From Eshraghiella sp045542375 (GTDB lineage: Bacteria; Bacillota; Clostridia; Lachnospirales; Lachnospiraceae): 6,044 bases of DNA. How positions within the stretch are numbered: position 1 is the first letter of the stretch; the number at the start of each line of letters is the position of its first letter. Where the stretch lies: contig JAZQKW010000068.1 in assembly GCA_045542375.1 (NCBI GenBank), forward strand, positions 1 through 6,044, read 5' to 3'. Below are positions 5,788-6,044 of this stretch, piece after piece. Position numbers and translations under genes: made by a program. Under the pieces are notes generated by a model. The model made no database searches and was not told the origin of the DNA. It saw only the letters and a list, made by a program, of their open reading frames with translations.

Positions 5788-6044
5788 CTATATAATTCCT
5801 GAGAAGCCAATAAAGGCAATTGCCATAAGGCCTGCCGTTATAAGTGTAATAGGCATTCCCTTAAAAGCTGCAGGAATATCATTATGCTCTGTTCTTTCTC
5901 TTACACCTGCAAGAATTACAATTGCAATTGTAAAACCAAGTGCTGTCGCAAATCCATTAACTGTAGATGTAAGTATATCGTAGGATTTAGACACATTAGT
6001 AAGTGCAACTCCAAGTACCGCACAGTTGGTTGTAATCAAAGGCA
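5788..6044 (-). CDS. rnfA: Rnf electron transport complex subunit A (5' end outside window)
   Basis: The last 84 codons and stop of a gene entering from the right edge; family members are about 190 residues, so a little over half is missing. The fragment opens with PLITTNCAVLGVALTN and continues with a transmembrane helix, a loop RERTEHNDIPAAFKGMP, and the terminal helix ITLITAGLMAIAFIGFSG, all hallmarks of RnfA/RsxA rather than its paralogue RnfE. RnfA and RnfE form an inverted membrane pair. In Rnf/Nqr structures the cysteine of the TNCAVLG segment helps bind an Fe-S centre lying between the two proteins, which carries electrons across the membrane; that cysteine is present here. The TTG at 6039 is an internal leucine codon, not a start. 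rnfC, D, G and E are expected upstream, outside the window. Confidence 0.96.
   Translation of the reverse strand, partial: PLITTNCAVLGVALTNVSKSYDILTSTVNGFATALGFTIAIVILAGVRERTEHNDIPAAFKGMPITLITAGLMAIAFIGFSGII

Noticed and set aside
5772..5819. Longer rnfB start at 5819
   Set aside because: It would overlap rnfA and add a non-membrane leader before the canonical anchor; ATG 5771 has a good ribosome binding site.
1..6044. CRISPR array, tRNA or rRNA, insertion sequence, prophage or defence island
   Set aside because: No spaced direct repeats, cloverleaf-like segments, terminal inverted repeats or transposase, integrase or nuclease motifs were seen; the genes are core housekeeping and energy metabolism genes.

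Overview
The window reads as ordinary chromosome from an anaerobic, low-GC Firmicute, most likely a member of the Clostridia such as the Lachnospiraceae. The sequence is AT-rich by eye. It carries a cysteine-rich clostridial-type RnfB, ZapA, and a large U32 protein with a DUF3656-type middle region. Genus level is not resolved. All eight recognisable genes lie on the minus strand and are read from the right edge to the left edge. There is no RNA gene, CRISPR array, insertion sequence or prophage.

Right part (6044 to 4117): the end of an Rnf operon, with the 3' part of rnfA and a complete rnfB. These encode subunits of the membrane ferredoxin:NAD+ oxidoreductase that couples electron flow to Na+ or H+ transport. 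In the usual rnfCDGEAB order, C, D, G and E should lie beyond the right edge. Two small genes follow with overlapping ends: a one-helix membrane protein with an extracytoplasmic NusG-domain-II fold, then a polytopic Gx-family (Hpre_diP_synt_I) membrane protein. The overlaps suggest one translationally coupled unit. The pair's role is not known.

Middle part (4091 to 2464): ruvA and ruvB, the Holliday junction branch migration complex. A candidate promoter lies in the last codons of the Gx gene, with a near-consensus Firmicute LexA (SOS) box between its -35 and -10. ruvAB can therefore probably be induced by DNA damage independently of the Rnf operon.

Left part (2418 to 1): zapA, encoding an FtsZ-ring-associated protein with a long C-terminal coiled coil and probably its own promoter in the ruvB tail. 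A 9-bp hairpin with a short T run follows, then a U32-family protein that runs off the left edge and is more likely an RNA-hydroxylating Fe-S enzyme than a protease.

No gap between genes exceeds about 60 bases. The most useful observations are the LexA site, the coupled Rnf/NusG-II/Gx module with its 50-base (or 41-base) reading-frame overlap, the zapA promoter, the zapA/U32 hairpin, and a second cysteine cluster near the end of the U32 protein.
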